Positions 40,990 through 52,884 are shown, counted from the first letter of the stretch. The stretch: DNA of 64,000 nt from Tridacna crocea (GCA_943736015.1 OX031065.1:26426427-26490426); one strand, 5' to 3'. Translations and numbers: made by a program. The notes: a model not told the origin generated them from the sequence alone.

Positions 40990-41175
40990 TGAATGTTTTT
41001 ACCCAATGTCAACACCTTGGACTCGTCCAGATACTTAGCATATGGAGACGATCGAATAAAAAAAGGCCAAATGGTTGTAATTGTCCTTGAAAAAGTAAAA
41101 GAATATTGTTGGGACAGGAGAAAGTGCTTGTTGCAATCCCTTCCTATTTTCCCCACAATATTTTCTCTCACACTT
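40990..41175 (-). repeat. Pal-1 MITE, degenerate
   Basis: TTTTTACCCAATGTCAACACC, GGACTCGTCCAGATAC, GGACAGGAGAAAGTGC and CCCCACAATATTTTC are recognisable. Confidence 0.5.
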
Positions 41176-42084
41176 TGAAAATTCATTTTTCACAGATGTC
41201 TCTGTACTGTATATTGATTACTTTTTTTCGTTTTTTTTTGAGGGCGGGGGGGATGTGTTAAGGTTGAAAAAGTGAGACAAATAACATAAAATGAGGAAAA
41301 TCAGCACGTCTGCCCCCTTTTTTTTTCCGGATCCCCATAACTCGGAATACTTTGGTAAAAGGTTAAATAGCTGTCCAGTGTCTTCAGAAAGACAGGAACA
41401 GTCCATTTACTGATATTATAGCACTATTATCAAACATTTTTGTTGCACTTTCAGGCAAGTTCCTATTGACGAATAACTTCATATTATAGATCATAACGAA
41501 AGAAACGTGGCTTCAAATTTCAAACCTTCCATATCTTCTTCACAAAATAATTATTCAAGCTTCATTTTGAGTATATGTATTTTAAAATTATGCGTCTAAT
41601 GAAATTTTATACAAAAAAAAATAATGGGTGAAGGGTTAACTCGGTGTTCCTTTGATCTCGGTATCGCACTGTGCTGGACAGGGCGGAAGACCTTTAGAAC
41701 AGCTGTAATGTACTTACTTCTTACAGATTAACACACACGTGTCACATTAAATTGACCCGTCTTATCTTTTGTCTCATATCTATTTACCCGTTTGGTGATC
41801 ATTAGTGGACGGGATTATAAATTTTATACATGTTACAGAGGGTAAGTTCATTCTTACTTTTCTACATGCCCTTTATTTCAAACCGATCTCATAAAATGTG
41901 TACTTTGTCTATTCCTAATTATTTTTTTTCAAAAGCAATGTCATGAAATATGAATAAATTGTGTTAGAATTGATTTCATATTGATTTCTTACTATGTCAC
42001 TTTTTTCAGTGATGAATTTGTCCAAATTTAAAGGATTTGTGAACGGGACATACAGTATTTGTTATTGAAATAATGCTTTGATTG
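41176..42084. other. No gene recognised
   Basis: A possible Pal-1 end (ACTTTGGTAAAAGGTTAA) lies at 41350-41366. The rest is AT-rich without structure. Confidence 0.4.
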
Positions 42085-42120
42085 TCCGGTGTCACGTGAT
42101 ACTTCCGGTGCGCCGCTTAG
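42085..42120. promoter_or_regulatory. Possible promoter motif pair (E-box plus ETS)
   Basis: TCACGTGA (42092-42099) is followed two bases later by ACTTCCGG (42101-42108) and CGCCGC. USF/TFE-type E-box next to ETS is a common animal promoter arrangement. No exon is evident on either side. Confidence 0.3.
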
Positions 42121-42165
42121 GAGAAAATGGAAATATCGCTTATATCAAATTTAATTGGCAAATCG

Positions 42166-42387
42166 TCAATTACCGCACAGTCCCTACTTTTGAGGCCCCT
42201 AAGAAATAAGCCTTGAGAAAACATTGTGGGAAAAGGAGAAAATGCTGGTAACCAGCATTTTCTCCTTTTCCCACAAGGTTTTCTACCTTCACAATACAAA
42301 TTCCAAATTTTGAGTCACTGATTTTGTTGTCTGCAAATGCTTTGGATTTGGACAAATCTAAAATTTTGTCGACTGGTAATGAGTTAA
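42166..42387 (+). repeat. Pal-1 MITE, full length
   Basis: TCAATTACCGCACAGTCCC to ACTGGTAATGAGTTAA. The stem is intact save for ACAAGGTTTTC. Confidence 0.92.
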
Positions 42388-42608
42388 GGTCTGCATGTCA
42401 CTTCTTAACTTGTAGAATGTCAAACAAGGGATGTTTGAAGTATGATGGTAAAAAGTTCCGCTGCACACACATTTCATTGCCAAGGATGTTTTCGGAACGA
42501 TATCTTGATAAATATCAGTGTGCCTCCAAAACCAAACTGTATATAATGTTAGGTCCGATGTTAATCAACAGAAGAGCAATTTGAATTTTGTCTATGGCAT
42601 CCAAACAG

Positions 42609-42837
42609 TTAACCCTTTACCATACAATTCCAACTTTTAACACCCCTGTGAAAGAAGTCTTTTGAAAACACTGGTGGAAAAGGAGAAAATGCTGGTAACC
42701 AGCATTTTTTCCTTTTCTTATGGTGTTTTCTTCACTTCGTATAACAAGTTTCAATTCTTTTGTCACATTTATTTTGTCGTCTGCAAATGCTTTCAATTTG
42801 GATTAGCCTAAAATTTTGTTGTTTGGTAAGGAGTTAA
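42609..42837 (+). repeat. Pal-1 MITE, full length
   Basis: TTAACCCTTTACCATACAATT to TTTGGTAAGGAGTTAA. Core GCTGGTAACCAGC, outer stem partly decayed. Confidence 0.92.
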
Positions 42838-42901
42838 CATGTACAAGCAGCCCATAACAGTGATGTTAATTTATGAAGTTCAGGGTCATTCAAATTGCAG
42901 T

Positions 42902-43107
42902 TTAGCTCTTTACCAATCAGGCCCATCTTTTAGGGACCCCACAGAAGAAAACTTTAAAACATTGTGGGAAAAGAAACAAATGCTGGTAACCAGCATTTTC
43001 TCCTTTTTCTCCACAATGTTTTCCATTCAATCAGAGAAATATTTGTTGTCTGTAATTGCTTTCCATAAGGTCAGATCTAAAAAATCTGTCTTTGGGTGAG
43101 AAGTTAA
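42902..43107 (+). repeat. Pal-1 MITE, diverged
   Basis: TTAGCTCTTTACCAATCAGG to TTTGGGTGAGAAGTTAA. Core AATGCTGGTAACCAGCATT. Confidence 0.82.
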
Positions 43108-43745
43108 GAGAGAGGAGAGATGAGGCCTCTTGGGCAATTCCTTCTATCTTCAGGAAGAATAACTGGACAGAATTATATTTAGGGACAAGAGAAGACACAT
43201 AATGATTATAATTGAAGAGAAATCGTGGAATAATTGGGAGATTCTACTCTTTTTTTTTTTCCCTGTTCTTTTTTTACTAAAGCATCTGATCATCAGTTGC
43301 AGGTCAATGCTTTTGTTTTACAAAAGATCAAGTTTAGAAATAATGTTACAAAAGTAGGAATGTTTCCACTTTGCTTTTTACCAGACTAGAAAAAATTAAG
43401 ACTTATTTTGTTGGAAAGTATTTGCAAGTAGTAAATTGAATGTATCCAAAACAAAGAGTTCAATCTTTTAGGGTATAAACCATGGTGGATAATGAAAAAA
43501 ATGATGGGCCACTCACATTTTTTTTTTTCTACAGTGTTCAAAATAAAAGCCTGTTTGGTTAATGTTTGGTTGAAAAAAAAAGTCACATTTTTACCACAAT
43601 TTTTTCACACATATATCAATATAATTTACCTACTAAACCTTGGTTCATGTTGATTATCTGAGATTTCCAAGTCTGCTGCAAATTTTAGTTGGAAAAGTGT
43701 GAGATAGATTATACTCACCAGGAGTTTTTCAGATTTTGGGCAAAG
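43108..43745. other. No recognisable feature
   Basis: AT-rich with T-runs near 43250 and 43522. Confidence 0.4.
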
Positions 43746-43786
43746 ATTGATTGATTGGTTGATTGATTGATTGATTGATTGATTGG
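43746..43786. repeat. (TTGA)n microsatellite
   Basis: About ten units of ATTG/TTGA, one variant unit. Confidence 0.9.
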
Positions 43787-43858
43787 CATTTCACATCATT
43801 GGCAACATTATGTCTGTCATATCATAGCAATAGCTTACTTGTGTGTCTTCTCTTAACT

Positions 43859-44078
43859 CTTTGTGTGGTGTCAGTGGTCATGAGGTAGAGCGTCGGCATC
43901 ATAACCTAAAGATCTTGAGTTTGATACCCAGGAGCGGGTGTCAACTATGGGATTTTTCATTGGCCCACATATTCGGCGTGAGTATTGGTGTAGTTCCCAG
44001 GAAGCAGAATCAAGAGAGATTAGTATAATTTATAAGAACTTGTTTCTCAATCGATGTAAAATAAATATTTTTAAACTA
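43859..44078 (+). repeat. tRNA-derived SINE (family S5)
   Basis: CATGAGGTAGAGCGTCGGC (A-box region) and GAGTTTGATACCCAGG (B-box region), then a body with GGATTTTTCATTGGCCCACA and a TAAAATAAATATTTTT tail next to a Pal-1 copy. Confidence 0.75.
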
Positions 44079-44079
44079 A

Positions 44080-44312
44080 ACTAACTCTTTACCAAATGCC
44101 AGGTCCTTATGCCATAGTTTTAGATAGTCCAAATATGAAGCATTTGCAGACAACAAAACTGATATTACTAAGAAATGGAAATTTGGTTTGGGAAGGGTAG
44201 AAATCATTGTAGGAAAAGGAGGAATTGCTGGTTACCAGCATTTTCTCCTTTCCCACCATGTTTTCAGATGGTTTCTTCCCCAGGGTTAACAGAACAAGGC
44301 ATGACTTGAGCT
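44080..44312 (-). repeat. Pal-1 MITE, distal end lost
   Basis: CTAACTCTTTACCAAATGCC, then an extra GGTCCTTATGCC. The core is GGAATTGCTGGTTACCAGC with unequal arms. Confidence 0.8.
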
Positions 44313-44748
44313 CTAAAGTCCGATGTAAAGGCAAGTAGAAAAGTTGCTTTTGTATGAGATATTGCTTTAGATGAGGAAATTCTTTTGTCAAAGGTTTTTT
44401 GGTGCATAAATTGATGAGGAAATGATCTTATGCATATTTTCTGTTCATGGAAAGATTATAATCTCAGCATCTTTTTAGTTAACCTGTTCAGTGTTCACGA
44501 AGTGCTTAGAGTGAGCTATTGTGATCAGTCACTGTCAGTCGGTGCCTGTCATCTGTCCATTCACATTAAATTTTCCTTGTTTACACTCTAGCATCTACAA
44601 ATATCAACCAATCAGCACCAAACTTAGTCAAAATATATATGACCGTAAGATCTTACATGATTTTTATTATGTATCTAATCGGACCCATAAATGAACGACA
44701 ATTTAGTTTAATTCAAAGTATCATGTCATGAGGAGTATTCATGTCTAT
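44313..44748. other. No gene recognised
   Basis: Part of it (TACAAATATCAACCAATCAG, CACCAAACTTAG) resembles the tail of a dispersed bivalve repeat, without clear limits. Confidence 0.3.
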
Positions 44749-44977
44749 TTAAGTCTTTACCAAATGTCAGAATTTTAGACTTGTCTAAAATGAAAACATT
44801 TGTAGACGACAATTAAAATGTAGTTGAAATGATGGCATTTATCTTTGATAGAGTAGAAAAAACTGTAGGAAAAGGAGAAAATGCTGGTCACCAGCATTTT
44901 CTACTTTTCCAGCAGTGTTTTCAAAACCCCTTTTCCTCAGGGTCTTTCAAACTGGGGTTCATGTGGTAAAGAGTTAA
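44749..44977 (-). repeat. Pal-1 MITE, full length
   Basis: TTAAGTCTTTACCAAATGTC to ATGTGGTAAAGAGTTAA. Core GCTGGTCACCAGC. Confidence 0.92.
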
Positions 44978-45033
44978 AGGATTGTGTGGGATGTTACTGT
45001 TAAGGTTGTATTACAGTTTGGCTTTGTTTTTTG

Positions 45034-45064
45034 CCCCCCTCCCCCCTTGCCCCCTTGCCCCCCT
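45034..45064 (-). other. G-quadruplex motif
   Basis: The plus strand CCCCCCTCCCCCCTTGCCCC continues CTTGCCCCCC. The minus strand therefore has four runs of five or six G with loops of one to three bases, a textbook G4-forming pattern. Confidence 0.8.
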
Positions 45065-45315
45065 TGATATACAGGAGTCTATTTACTTGCAAGTCAAAGA
45101 TGAAGTTGTTAATTGAAATGCCAATATATAATAATCCTGTATTTTCAATTTGCACTATTTATGTGAGGCCACGACAGCAGCGAAAGAATGAGGGGGCAAT
45201 CAGTGTGTTGTTAATTCTTATAAAACTTTTTCCATGCTCGACTCAGCTGAGAATTAAATTTCACAGTAGTGCAGATATTGTGTAAATGTAATATGATGAA
45301 ACTGTTGGAAATGCT

Positions 45316-45392
45316 GAACTTTAGAACTTTTCTTTGTCTCTTCCCATGGAAATTGTGAACTTTAGAACTTTTCTTTGTCTCTTCCCATTAGA
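45316..45392 (+). repeat. 41-bp direct duplication
   Basis: GAACTTTAGAACTTTTCTTT starts at 45316 and again at 45357, followed both times by GTCTCTTCCCAT. Confidence 0.9.
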
Positions 45393-45436
45393 TCAAAGTT
45401 ATCATGTCAAAGTCTCATACTATTTTAGGCATAGAG

Positions 45437-45665
45437 AATCCCTTTACTCCGTAGATACTCATTTTGACATTTGAACAACAAACAGCTTTTGAAAATATTG
45501 TTGGAAAAGGAGAAATTGCTTGTAACGAGCAATTTCTCCTTTTCCCACAATGTTTTCCACTCATTCAGATATTTTTATTTTCATTTGTCCATATTTTTGA
45601 CATAATATCTTTATTTGCTGCTGAAATGGAAGAGCCTCAAATTGGTATATCAGGTAAAGGGTTAA
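45437..45665 (+). repeat. Pal-1 MITE, subfamily C
   Basis: Left end CCCTTTACTCCGTAGATAC, core GAAATTGCTTGTAACGAGC, right end TCAGGTAAAGGGTTAA. The arms differ from subfamily A and match the copy at 63.7 kb. Confidence 0.85.
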
Positions 45666-45779
45666 GTAATCTGCATAAACTCAATTGATTGTAGACTCAA
45701 GTCTTATAAGCATGACTTTAGTTTTATAAGCATTGGCATCAAGCTGATTCAAATAAAACAAGCAATTTCGTTGAAATGA

Positions 45780-48179
45780 TATCCCCCGCCGAAAAAGACC
45801 TTTTTTGATACCAACGTATAAGAGGTATTGTATTTTGCATGTACATGTGGCCTTTTTGTTATTGGTCCATGATAAAATTATACATTACACTCCCTTGTTC
45901 CATGGCACAGGATTTCATTGCATAATAACTCAAAAATCATAAAAAGCAGAGTTATCATTCTTGTACAATGCAGTCCCCCACAATAAAATCTATCCACGTA
46001 TGAAGAAACATGTCATTAACTGAAATAATTTTTGAGTTATGTCCTGGACAAAAATTGAGCCTGAAAAATAACAAAGGGCAATAATTCAAAAATCATATTG
46101 CCAGAGTTATCGTTCTTGTACACTGCACTCCTCACAGTAAGATCCATCCACCGATTAAGTTACATTTTCATATCTGAAATAGTTTTTCAATTATGTTCTG
46201 GACAAAAGTTAAGCCTGAAAAATAAGAAGGGGTAATAACTCAAAAATTATGAAAGTTAGAGTTATTATTCTTGCGCACTGCACTTCTCCTTATTGAAAAC
46301 TAGACACATACAAATTTTCAAGTTGATATGTGAAACAATTTTCAAGTTATGTGCTAGAGAAAAAAAATTAAGCCTGAAAAATAACGAAGGGCAATAACTC
46401 CAAAAATTTGAAGGACAGAGTTGTCATTCATGTACACTGCACTCCTCCTTAACGAGATCTATCAACTTATGAAGTTTGAAGTTGGTATCTGAAATACTGG
46501 TTAAGTTATCTTCCGGATAAAAATCGGGGATGGAAGGAGGGACTGACAGAGACTATTATTCCCCCCCCCCACCAGCGAGATAATAAGTATGAAAAATAAA
46601 CTAGCACTTGTTCCAGAACAGGATAAATTCATCAAAGGTAATCAGTCAAAAAAAGCCTGTGAATCTAAATAGAAATGTGCTAACAAAAATCCAAAGTAAA
46701 AATTTACAAAGGGCAATAACTCCAAAAATACTGAAGATAGAGTTATGGTTGTTGTGCACTGCACTTCTCCTCAATCAGTTCTATATGTGTGTGAAGTTTC
46801 AAGTTCCTAGCTTTTATACTTGTGGAGATATGCTCCGGACAAAAATCCAAAGTTGAAATTTACAAAGGGCAATAACTCCAAAAATACTGGAGATAGAGTT
46901 ATGATTCTTGTGCACTGCACTTCTGCTCAGTGAGTTCTATATGTGTGTGAAGTTTCAAGTTCCTAGCTTTTATACTTTTTGAGATATGCTCGGACAAAAA
47001 TGCAAAGTTAAAATTTACAAAGGGCAATAACTCCAAAGATACTGAAGACAGAGTTATGGTTGTTGTGCACTGCACTTCTCCTCAATGAGTTCTATATGTG
47101 TGTGAAGTTTCAAGTTCCTAGCTTTTATACTTTCGGAGATATGCTCCGGACAAAAGTCCGAAGTAAAAATGTACAAAGGGCAATAACTCCAGAAATACTT
47201 CAGATACAGTTATGGTTCTTATGCACTGCACTTCTCCTCAATGAGTTCTATATGTGTGTGAAGTTTCAAGTTCCTAGCTTTTATACTTTTGGAGATATGC
47301 TCCAGACAAAAATTCCAGAAAAAAATGTACAAAGGGCAATTACTCCAAAAATACTGAAGATAGAGTTATGGTTCTTATGCACTGCACTTCTCCTCAATTA
47401 GTTCTATAAGTGTGTGAAGTTTCAAGTTCCTAGCTTTTATACTTTTGGAGATATACTCCAGACAAAAATCCAAAGTTGAAATTTACAAAGGGCATTAACT
47501 CCAAAATACAGAAGACAGAGTTATGGTTGTTGTGCACTGCACTTCTCCTCAATTAGGTCTATATTTGTGTGAAGTTTCAAGTTCCTAGCTTTTATACCTT
47601 TGGAGATATGCTCCGGACAAAAATCCAAAGTTAAAATGTACAAAGGGCAATAACTCCCAAAATACTGAAGACAGAGTTATGGTTGTTATGCACTGCACTT
47701 CTCCTCAATGAGTTCTATATATGTGTGAAGTTTCAAGTTCCTAGCTTTTATTCTTTCGGAGATATGCTCCGGACAAAAATCCAAAGTTAAAATGTACAAA
47801 GGGCAATAACTCCAAAAATACTTTGGATACAGTTATGGTTCTTATGAACTGCACTTCTCCTCAATGAGTTCTATATGTGTGTGAACTTTCAAGTTCCTTG
47901 CTTTTATACTTTTGGAGATATGCTCCGGACAAAAATTCCAGGAAAAAAGTGTACAAAGGGCAATAACTCCAAAAATACTGAAGATAGAGTTATGGTTCTT
48001 ATGCACTGCACTTCTCCTCAAATAGTTCTATAAGTGTGTGAAGTTTCAAGTTCCTAGCTTTTATACTTTTGGAGATATGCTCCAGACAAAAATGTGGGAC
48101 GGAAGGACGGAATGACGGAATGAGGGAAGGACGGACGGAGACTATTACCATATCCCCCGCCGCCTTTCGGCGGGGGATA
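45780..48179 (+). repeat. 156-bp tandem array in a hairpin-ended element
   Basis: The motif GGGCAATAACTCC occurs at 46711, 46867, 47022, 47178, 47334, 47490, 47645, 47801 and 47958, a spacing of 155-157 bp over nine units. Older diverged units lie near 46076, 46230 and 46389. The block opens with TATCCCCCGCCGAAA and closes with the hairpin TATCCCCCGCCG/CGGCGGGGGATA after a GGACGG run. An internal end-like CAGAGACTATTATTCCCCC at about 46548-46568 suggests two fused elements. A 113-codon frame is simply the monomer translated repeatedly. Confidence 0.88.
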
Positions 48180-48339
48180 AAAAAAAAACTCAGTAAATAA
48201 GGTGTCTTTGGTGGATTACTTTCTCTTTCTTGTTTATTCATAGAACTTAGAATTTACAATTTCCAAGCAGAAGGCTTTATTTTCGATGTGAAGTGGTGAA
48301 ACAAACAAGCTGTATATATCATTGTGCTAATAATCTGAG

Positions 48340-48560
48340 TCCCTTAGTAGACAGCAGACAACTCTGAGGAAGAGGCCATTTGAAAACATTTTGTTAAAAA
48401 GAGAAAATGCTGGTAACTAGCATTTTCTCCTTGTGCTACAATATTTTCTATCCTTCCATGGGCAAGTGTTTATTATTGAGACAATTAGATCTAATTAGTT
48501 GTAGTACTGAAAAGCTGTCAGTTGGGCAAGTCTAAAGTTTGTCATTTGGTTAAGGCTTAA
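48340..48560 (+). repeat. Pal-1 MITE, diverged
   Basis: GAAAACATTTTGTTAAAAAG, core AATGCTGGTAACTAGCATT, right end ATTTGGTTAAGGCTTAA. Confidence 0.75.
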
Positions 48561-48665
48561 CCTTTTCCAGAGTTACAGGCAAAAGCATCTTTTGCAGATG
48601 GCATAGATCAAGATCAAACTGTGCACTCTGACTTTTTGTATAGTCACACCCAAAAGATAAGTCTG
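48561..48665. repeat. H2 hairpin repeat fragment
   Basis: GCATAGATCAAGATCAAACT and GTGCACTCTGAC follow directly on the Pal-1 terminal TTAA. Confidence 0.45.
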
Positions 48666-48905
48666 TGTTTCATTGGATTGTATAGAAAGAAGTCAACTTT
48701 GTATAATAATTTGATGCAGAAAGAGTCAACAAAAAAACTATGCAATGACTAGACTGCTGTAATCTGATGTAGGTAGTTTTGAAATTAGATGCACAAAATA
48801 AAAGAGCTTAAAAAGAGTATTCCAAATGCTAACCACTTTACCCATCCTATCTTTCTCTAAAATTTAACATAAAGCTCTGTATTAAGAGACCATTATTCTG
48901 ACTCT

Positions 48906-49108
48906 TTAACACTTCACAACACAATTCTGAATTTTAATGACCCTATAAAACAAGCCGTTTTGGAAAACTTTGTTGGAAAAGGAGAAAATGCTGGTAACCA
49001 GCATTTTCTCCTTTTCCACAATGTTTTCAACGCTACTAAGAATAAATTTCATTATCTTAGCTTTCAATTTGGACAAGTGTAAAATTTTGTTGCTTGGTAA
49101 AGAGTTAA
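48906..49108 (+). repeat. Pal-1 MITE with shortened right arm
   Basis: TTAACACTTCACAACACAATT to CTTGGTAAAGAGTTAA. The core is perfect. The TTTTGTCGTCTGCAAATG part is deleted. Confidence 0.88.
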
Positions 49109-49756
49109 GAAAAATATCAGACTACAGAATGATGATGATAAACTTGTGGCTTTTGCTGACAGTGAAGATTAAGATCAAACAGTACAAAGATTGCAGGTAG
49201 ATCTTTGATCTATACTGTATGACACATTGTAAATTATTTTGATCTGAATAATCTTGAGAGTGTAATGATTCAACTTTTTCTGCAGACTGAAATCACCAAT
49301 CTTTCCTCTCAACAAGATAACCCAAAATGTATCTACAGTGCACTCGGGAAACAGCAAGATCACGGGGACAAGAAGTATTACCTTGTTGTAACCGGGTCTC
49401 ATTATAACCAAATCAGAAATCAAACATCGTAAGGATACGTAAGGATACAGACCTTCATACTGTTTACTTTCCTTTACACCGGAAGTAGCTAATTAATCCG
49501 ATAATTATTCGATAATTGCCTTGCATGGTGACAAACTATGCAGATGATTTGTATTTTATCAATGGACCTTGTTGTAAGGTGGGAAATTGATGTGTGGGGC
49601 CTTTACTATTTTTAAGTTGTAGCCGATATCTCGCCCTAACCGATCTCATTCTACCCAGTATAAAATGAAAGAAAAAAAAGAAGGAATTTTGCAGGGAATC
49701 TGCAAGATGTACCTTACAAGCGGTATCTCGCTGAAACCGATCTCGTAATATGTGGA
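49109..49756. other. H2-like stems, then unassigned
   Basis: 49145-49215 carries AAGATTAAGATCAAACAG and AGATCTTTGATCTATACTG, H2-like stems. An ETS-type ACCGGAAGT lies at 49478-49486. No exon is evident. Confidence 0.35.
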
Positions 49757-49916
49757 GTGGACTGTAGATCATTTCTGAAAGCCTTTGCAGATGACATGCA
49801 GCATGATATGAGGAGTTGGGGTCTTCAAAGGAACAAAAACGTTGTAAGAAAAGGTGTAAATACTGGTGTTCAGCATCTTCTCCTTTTCTTATGTTGTATT
49901 TGTCTTTGTTCTCAGG
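49757..49916 (-). repeat. Pal-1 MITE fragment, degenerate
   Basis: AAAGCCTTTGCAGATGACAT, AACGTTGTAAGAAAAGGTG and CAGCATCTTCTCCTTTTC, cut by the next copy. Confidence 0.6.
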
Positions 49917-49918
49917 GT

Positions 49919-50146
49919 TTTAACCCATTACCACACAATCCCTACTTTTGACAACCCTGCGAAAGAAGCCTAAAAAAACATTGAGAGAAAAGGAGAAAAT
50001 GCTGGTAACCAGCATTTTCTCCTTTTCCCACAATGTTTTCTAACCTTCACAAAACAAATTTCAAATTTTCAGTCACTTTTATTTTTTCATCTGCAAATGC
50101 TTTCGATTTGGACAAAACTGGAATTTTGTTGTTTGGAAATGAGTTA
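49919..50146 (+). repeat. Pal-1 MITE, full length
   Basis: TTAACCCATTACCACACAATC to TTTGGAAATGAGTTA. The core is perfect and the outer stem nearly so. Confidence 0.94.
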
Positions 50147-50546
50147 GAGATACAAAATGCTATTGTTAAGGCTTGATTTTTTTTTTCAGTCTTACCTTTT
50201 ATTGACAATTTAAAATGTAGAATTGCTTTACATTTACATTTGTTTTAGCAGATACAATTATAATGAATCAAATTCATCCTTTATGAGTAACTGCTGTGAT
50301 TTGGGTCTTTATTTCTAGAATGACAGTGCCTGTTGGGCTTATTCCAGGCTATAAGGATTGAAATTATGATCTGCAGATTTGGTGTCATAGAATTATCTGA
50401 ATATAATGGGAGAAAAATTCAGACATAAAGTAGGCACTAATTTCTGTCTAGATGTAAAAGGACATTTAGAAAATGTAATTAACAGTGAGAGGTATCATGT
50501 ATGCTTAGATACCTGTCAGAAACTTTGTTTGAAAATGACACATTTA
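50147..50546. other. No recognisable feature
   Basis: A 60-codon frame near 50406-50588 shows no domain. TTTATTTCTAG near 50319 is acceptor-like, without a matching exon. Confidence 0.4.
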
Positions 50547-50640
50547 AGACTTTGCCACACATCAAAATTTCAAACTCACCGATTTTGAAAGCAATTGCAG
50601 ACACAAAATAATAGATGGCTGAAATGACAAAGCTTGTCTT
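50547..50640 (-). repeat. Pal-1 outer-arm fragment
   Basis: TAAGACTTTGCCACACATCA and TTGAAAGCAATTGCAGACAC. It stops at the next TTAA. Confidence 0.55.
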
Positions 50641-50935
50641 TTAACTCTTTACCGAATGACAAAATTTTGGACTAGTGTTGCAAAAAGCAATACTATCATG
50701 CATGTTAGAGAATAATTAATGTCTCATTTGAAGTTTTTTCTTCTTTTAAACCCTATACCTAGCCTGGGTAACGGTTGTGTTTCTAAATCATTCCGTACCA
50801 GCTTTTTCCACTTTCCCAGAATGTTTTCTGCCCTGCTTGAAACAAATTTCCATTTTTGAGTTAAGTTTATTTTGTTGTCTGCAAGTGCTTTCATTTTGGA
50901 CCAGTCTAAAATTTTGTAGTTTGGTAAAGAGTTAA
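50641..50935. repeat. Pal-1 inverted dimer of right arms
   Basis: Starts TTAACTCTTTACCGAATGAC, AAAATTTTGGACTAGT, and ends GACCAGTCTAAAATTTTGTA, GTTTGGTAAAGAGTTAA. Both ends are the same arm, in inverted orientation. The right half also keeps a distal stem (CCACTTTCCCAGAATGTTTT). Confidence 0.75.
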
Positions 50936-50984
50936 AAATGCCTATCGTTCAAACTGGATTTCATTTTTTGTGAGCAAATACTGG

Positions 50985-51028
50985 TATTTTCAATTTGGAT
51001 CAGTCTAAAATTTTGCCGTTTGGAGAAG
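50985..51028 (+). repeat. Pal-1 right-arm fragment
   Basis: ATTTTCAATTTGGATCAGTC, TAAAATTTTGCCGTTTGG. Confidence 0.6.
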
Positions 51029-51886
51029 TTTTCAAAAGGGTTTTATGTTTTTGCTTTCTTTGAAAACATCGTAAGTTTTCACTTCTTTAGAGATAATTAA
51101 ATTTTTTCTTGCCTGAAAAAATGACATTTTGTGCTTGGTAACAAGTTATTTCTGGTAGAAAAGATGTCTTCTGTAGCATTTAACAAATCTTAAAACCAAT
51201 TAACATGCCAGTGTATGGCTGCATACGTAGATAATGTTACTTGATGATGCATTTTTTTCCTAGTTTTGGTTGGGCTATTTTCAAGGCAAACATCAAAGTA
51301 TTGTTGTAGCCCTGATGTTGTCACCTGCTTCATGGAAAAACTCTGAGATTTTAAAATACCTCTATATCTACTGTAAGTATTTACTATAAACTTCAACCAT
51401 TTAATAACTATCAAAATATACTTGTGATAAAGTATAAGAGCTGCCTCATCACATCACATTATAGGTCCTTGCACATGACAAGCTTTATGCACTATTACTT
51501 GATATATAGGACAAGATTTCACCTTTATTACTAGCCAAACACAGGCTAAATTCAATTGTCAGTATTTTTTGTTGTATTTGTCAAAGACAATGCCACTATT
51601 AGTTCAATATTGAATTTTGAAGACCATGTGTCATATTTTGTGCAAAGCCAAAGGAAATAAATCCACTCAAACTCAAATTTTCTTAGGCAAATGAGTTTTT
51701 CGGTAGTAATAAGTTATGTAATTGGAAATGGCATTTTAAAATACATTGTGTGAGGCCATCGATCATGGAGATACTAATTTTTGATTGAAAATAGCCTCAC
51801 TTGCTCAGTCATCTATTAAAAAATTGTCCCATGGCTTGCTCATCGTATGATTGCATGCTACTCCATTTTATTGAGCATGAGCCCAC
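51029..51886. other. No recognisable feature
   Basis: Start of the longest Pal-1-free interval in the right half of the window (about 51.0-55.0 kb). No gene-like frame. Confidence 0.4.
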
Positions 51887-52140
51887 CTGGGTGGCTCAGT
51901 GGCAAGCGTGTCGGACTCATGTCCTGGTTGTTGTGAGTTCGATACCCGGTTGAGGCAAACTTTCTTTCTGACTTATTTTTGCTTCTCACCTCGGCTGAAG
52001 CATGTGAGAGAAGTAGTGGGTGGCTTTGGAAAGAAAGTAGTGTAAGTACCGGTATGAGAAAGCCAGGAAACACATGTGCGTAACTGACCGCCATGATATG
52101 ACCTTAGCTGTTAAAGTGGAATTAACCCCAATAGAGCCAA
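51887..52140 (+). repeat. tRNA-derived SINE (family S3), full length
   Basis: GTGGCTCAGTGGCAAGCGTG (A box) and GTGAGTTCGATACCCGG (B box) form the head. The body shares CTGAAGCATGTGAGAGAAG and GGAAACACATGTGCGTAAC with the headless copy at 21.1 kb. Confidence 0.85.
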
Positions 52141-52884
52141 CCATTGATTGAGCATGAATATTCATAGATTGAAATAATTGATTGTATTGTTGGGAATTAA
52201 ATGTTTACAGCTCAAAATTTTTCAATACCATAGTTTTCAGATACAAACTAATTATACTGATACATTCACATGGTTTTTCTAAACTATGTCATGAGTAATC
52301 TCCCTTTTACTGAAATGTTATTTATTTGCATAGTAGGTTGATTTTAAAGCCAGTATTAAGTACCACTTTAGCATTCTCAACGCTTTGATTTGATGTCTAA
52401 CTTCAATGGAGAAAATTGTTATTTATAATCCACACAATAACATATCTTCAATTCTCCAATCTGGTACATAGAATGTAATGTTAAACTTCATGAGCTGACT
52501 AGTTTTTCTCTTCCAACAGTAATATGAACATTTTAAGTCAGTATATTGAACAAATTTGATTGGTCAGTGCAATCTGTATATCAGGATTAAAGGAATATGC
52601 TACAATCAATCTTAAACAATTCCATTTTATGCTTATAAGAAAAAACTGATTGGCCAAAGGTATTTTTAGAAACATGACATTTTTTGCAAAACTGCTATTC
52701 AAAGTTCATTGACAAACAAGATTTGCTAAAACTATTAAAGCCACAGTAAAGCCAAAGAATAATTAATTTTTACCATTCATACCTCAAAAATATAACTGAT
52801 AACCCATCACAACACATATATAAGATCGCAGAAAACCTGAATGTGTCAGTTACTGAATTGGTTGCCATGATATACGTGTCAAGT
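52141..52884. other. No recognisable feature
   Basis: AT-rich sequence without repeats that I can identify. Confidence 0.4.

Noticed and set aside
47060-47401. 113-codon plus-strand frame
   Set aside because: It is the 156-bp monomer translated repeatedly, not a protein (LLCTALLLN, then EFYMCVKFQVPSFYT recurs with each unit).
45782-48178. Helitron call from the CCCCCGCCG hairpin end
   Set aside because: A hairpin is present but no 5' TC / 3' CTRR pair or A/T host insertion could be shown.
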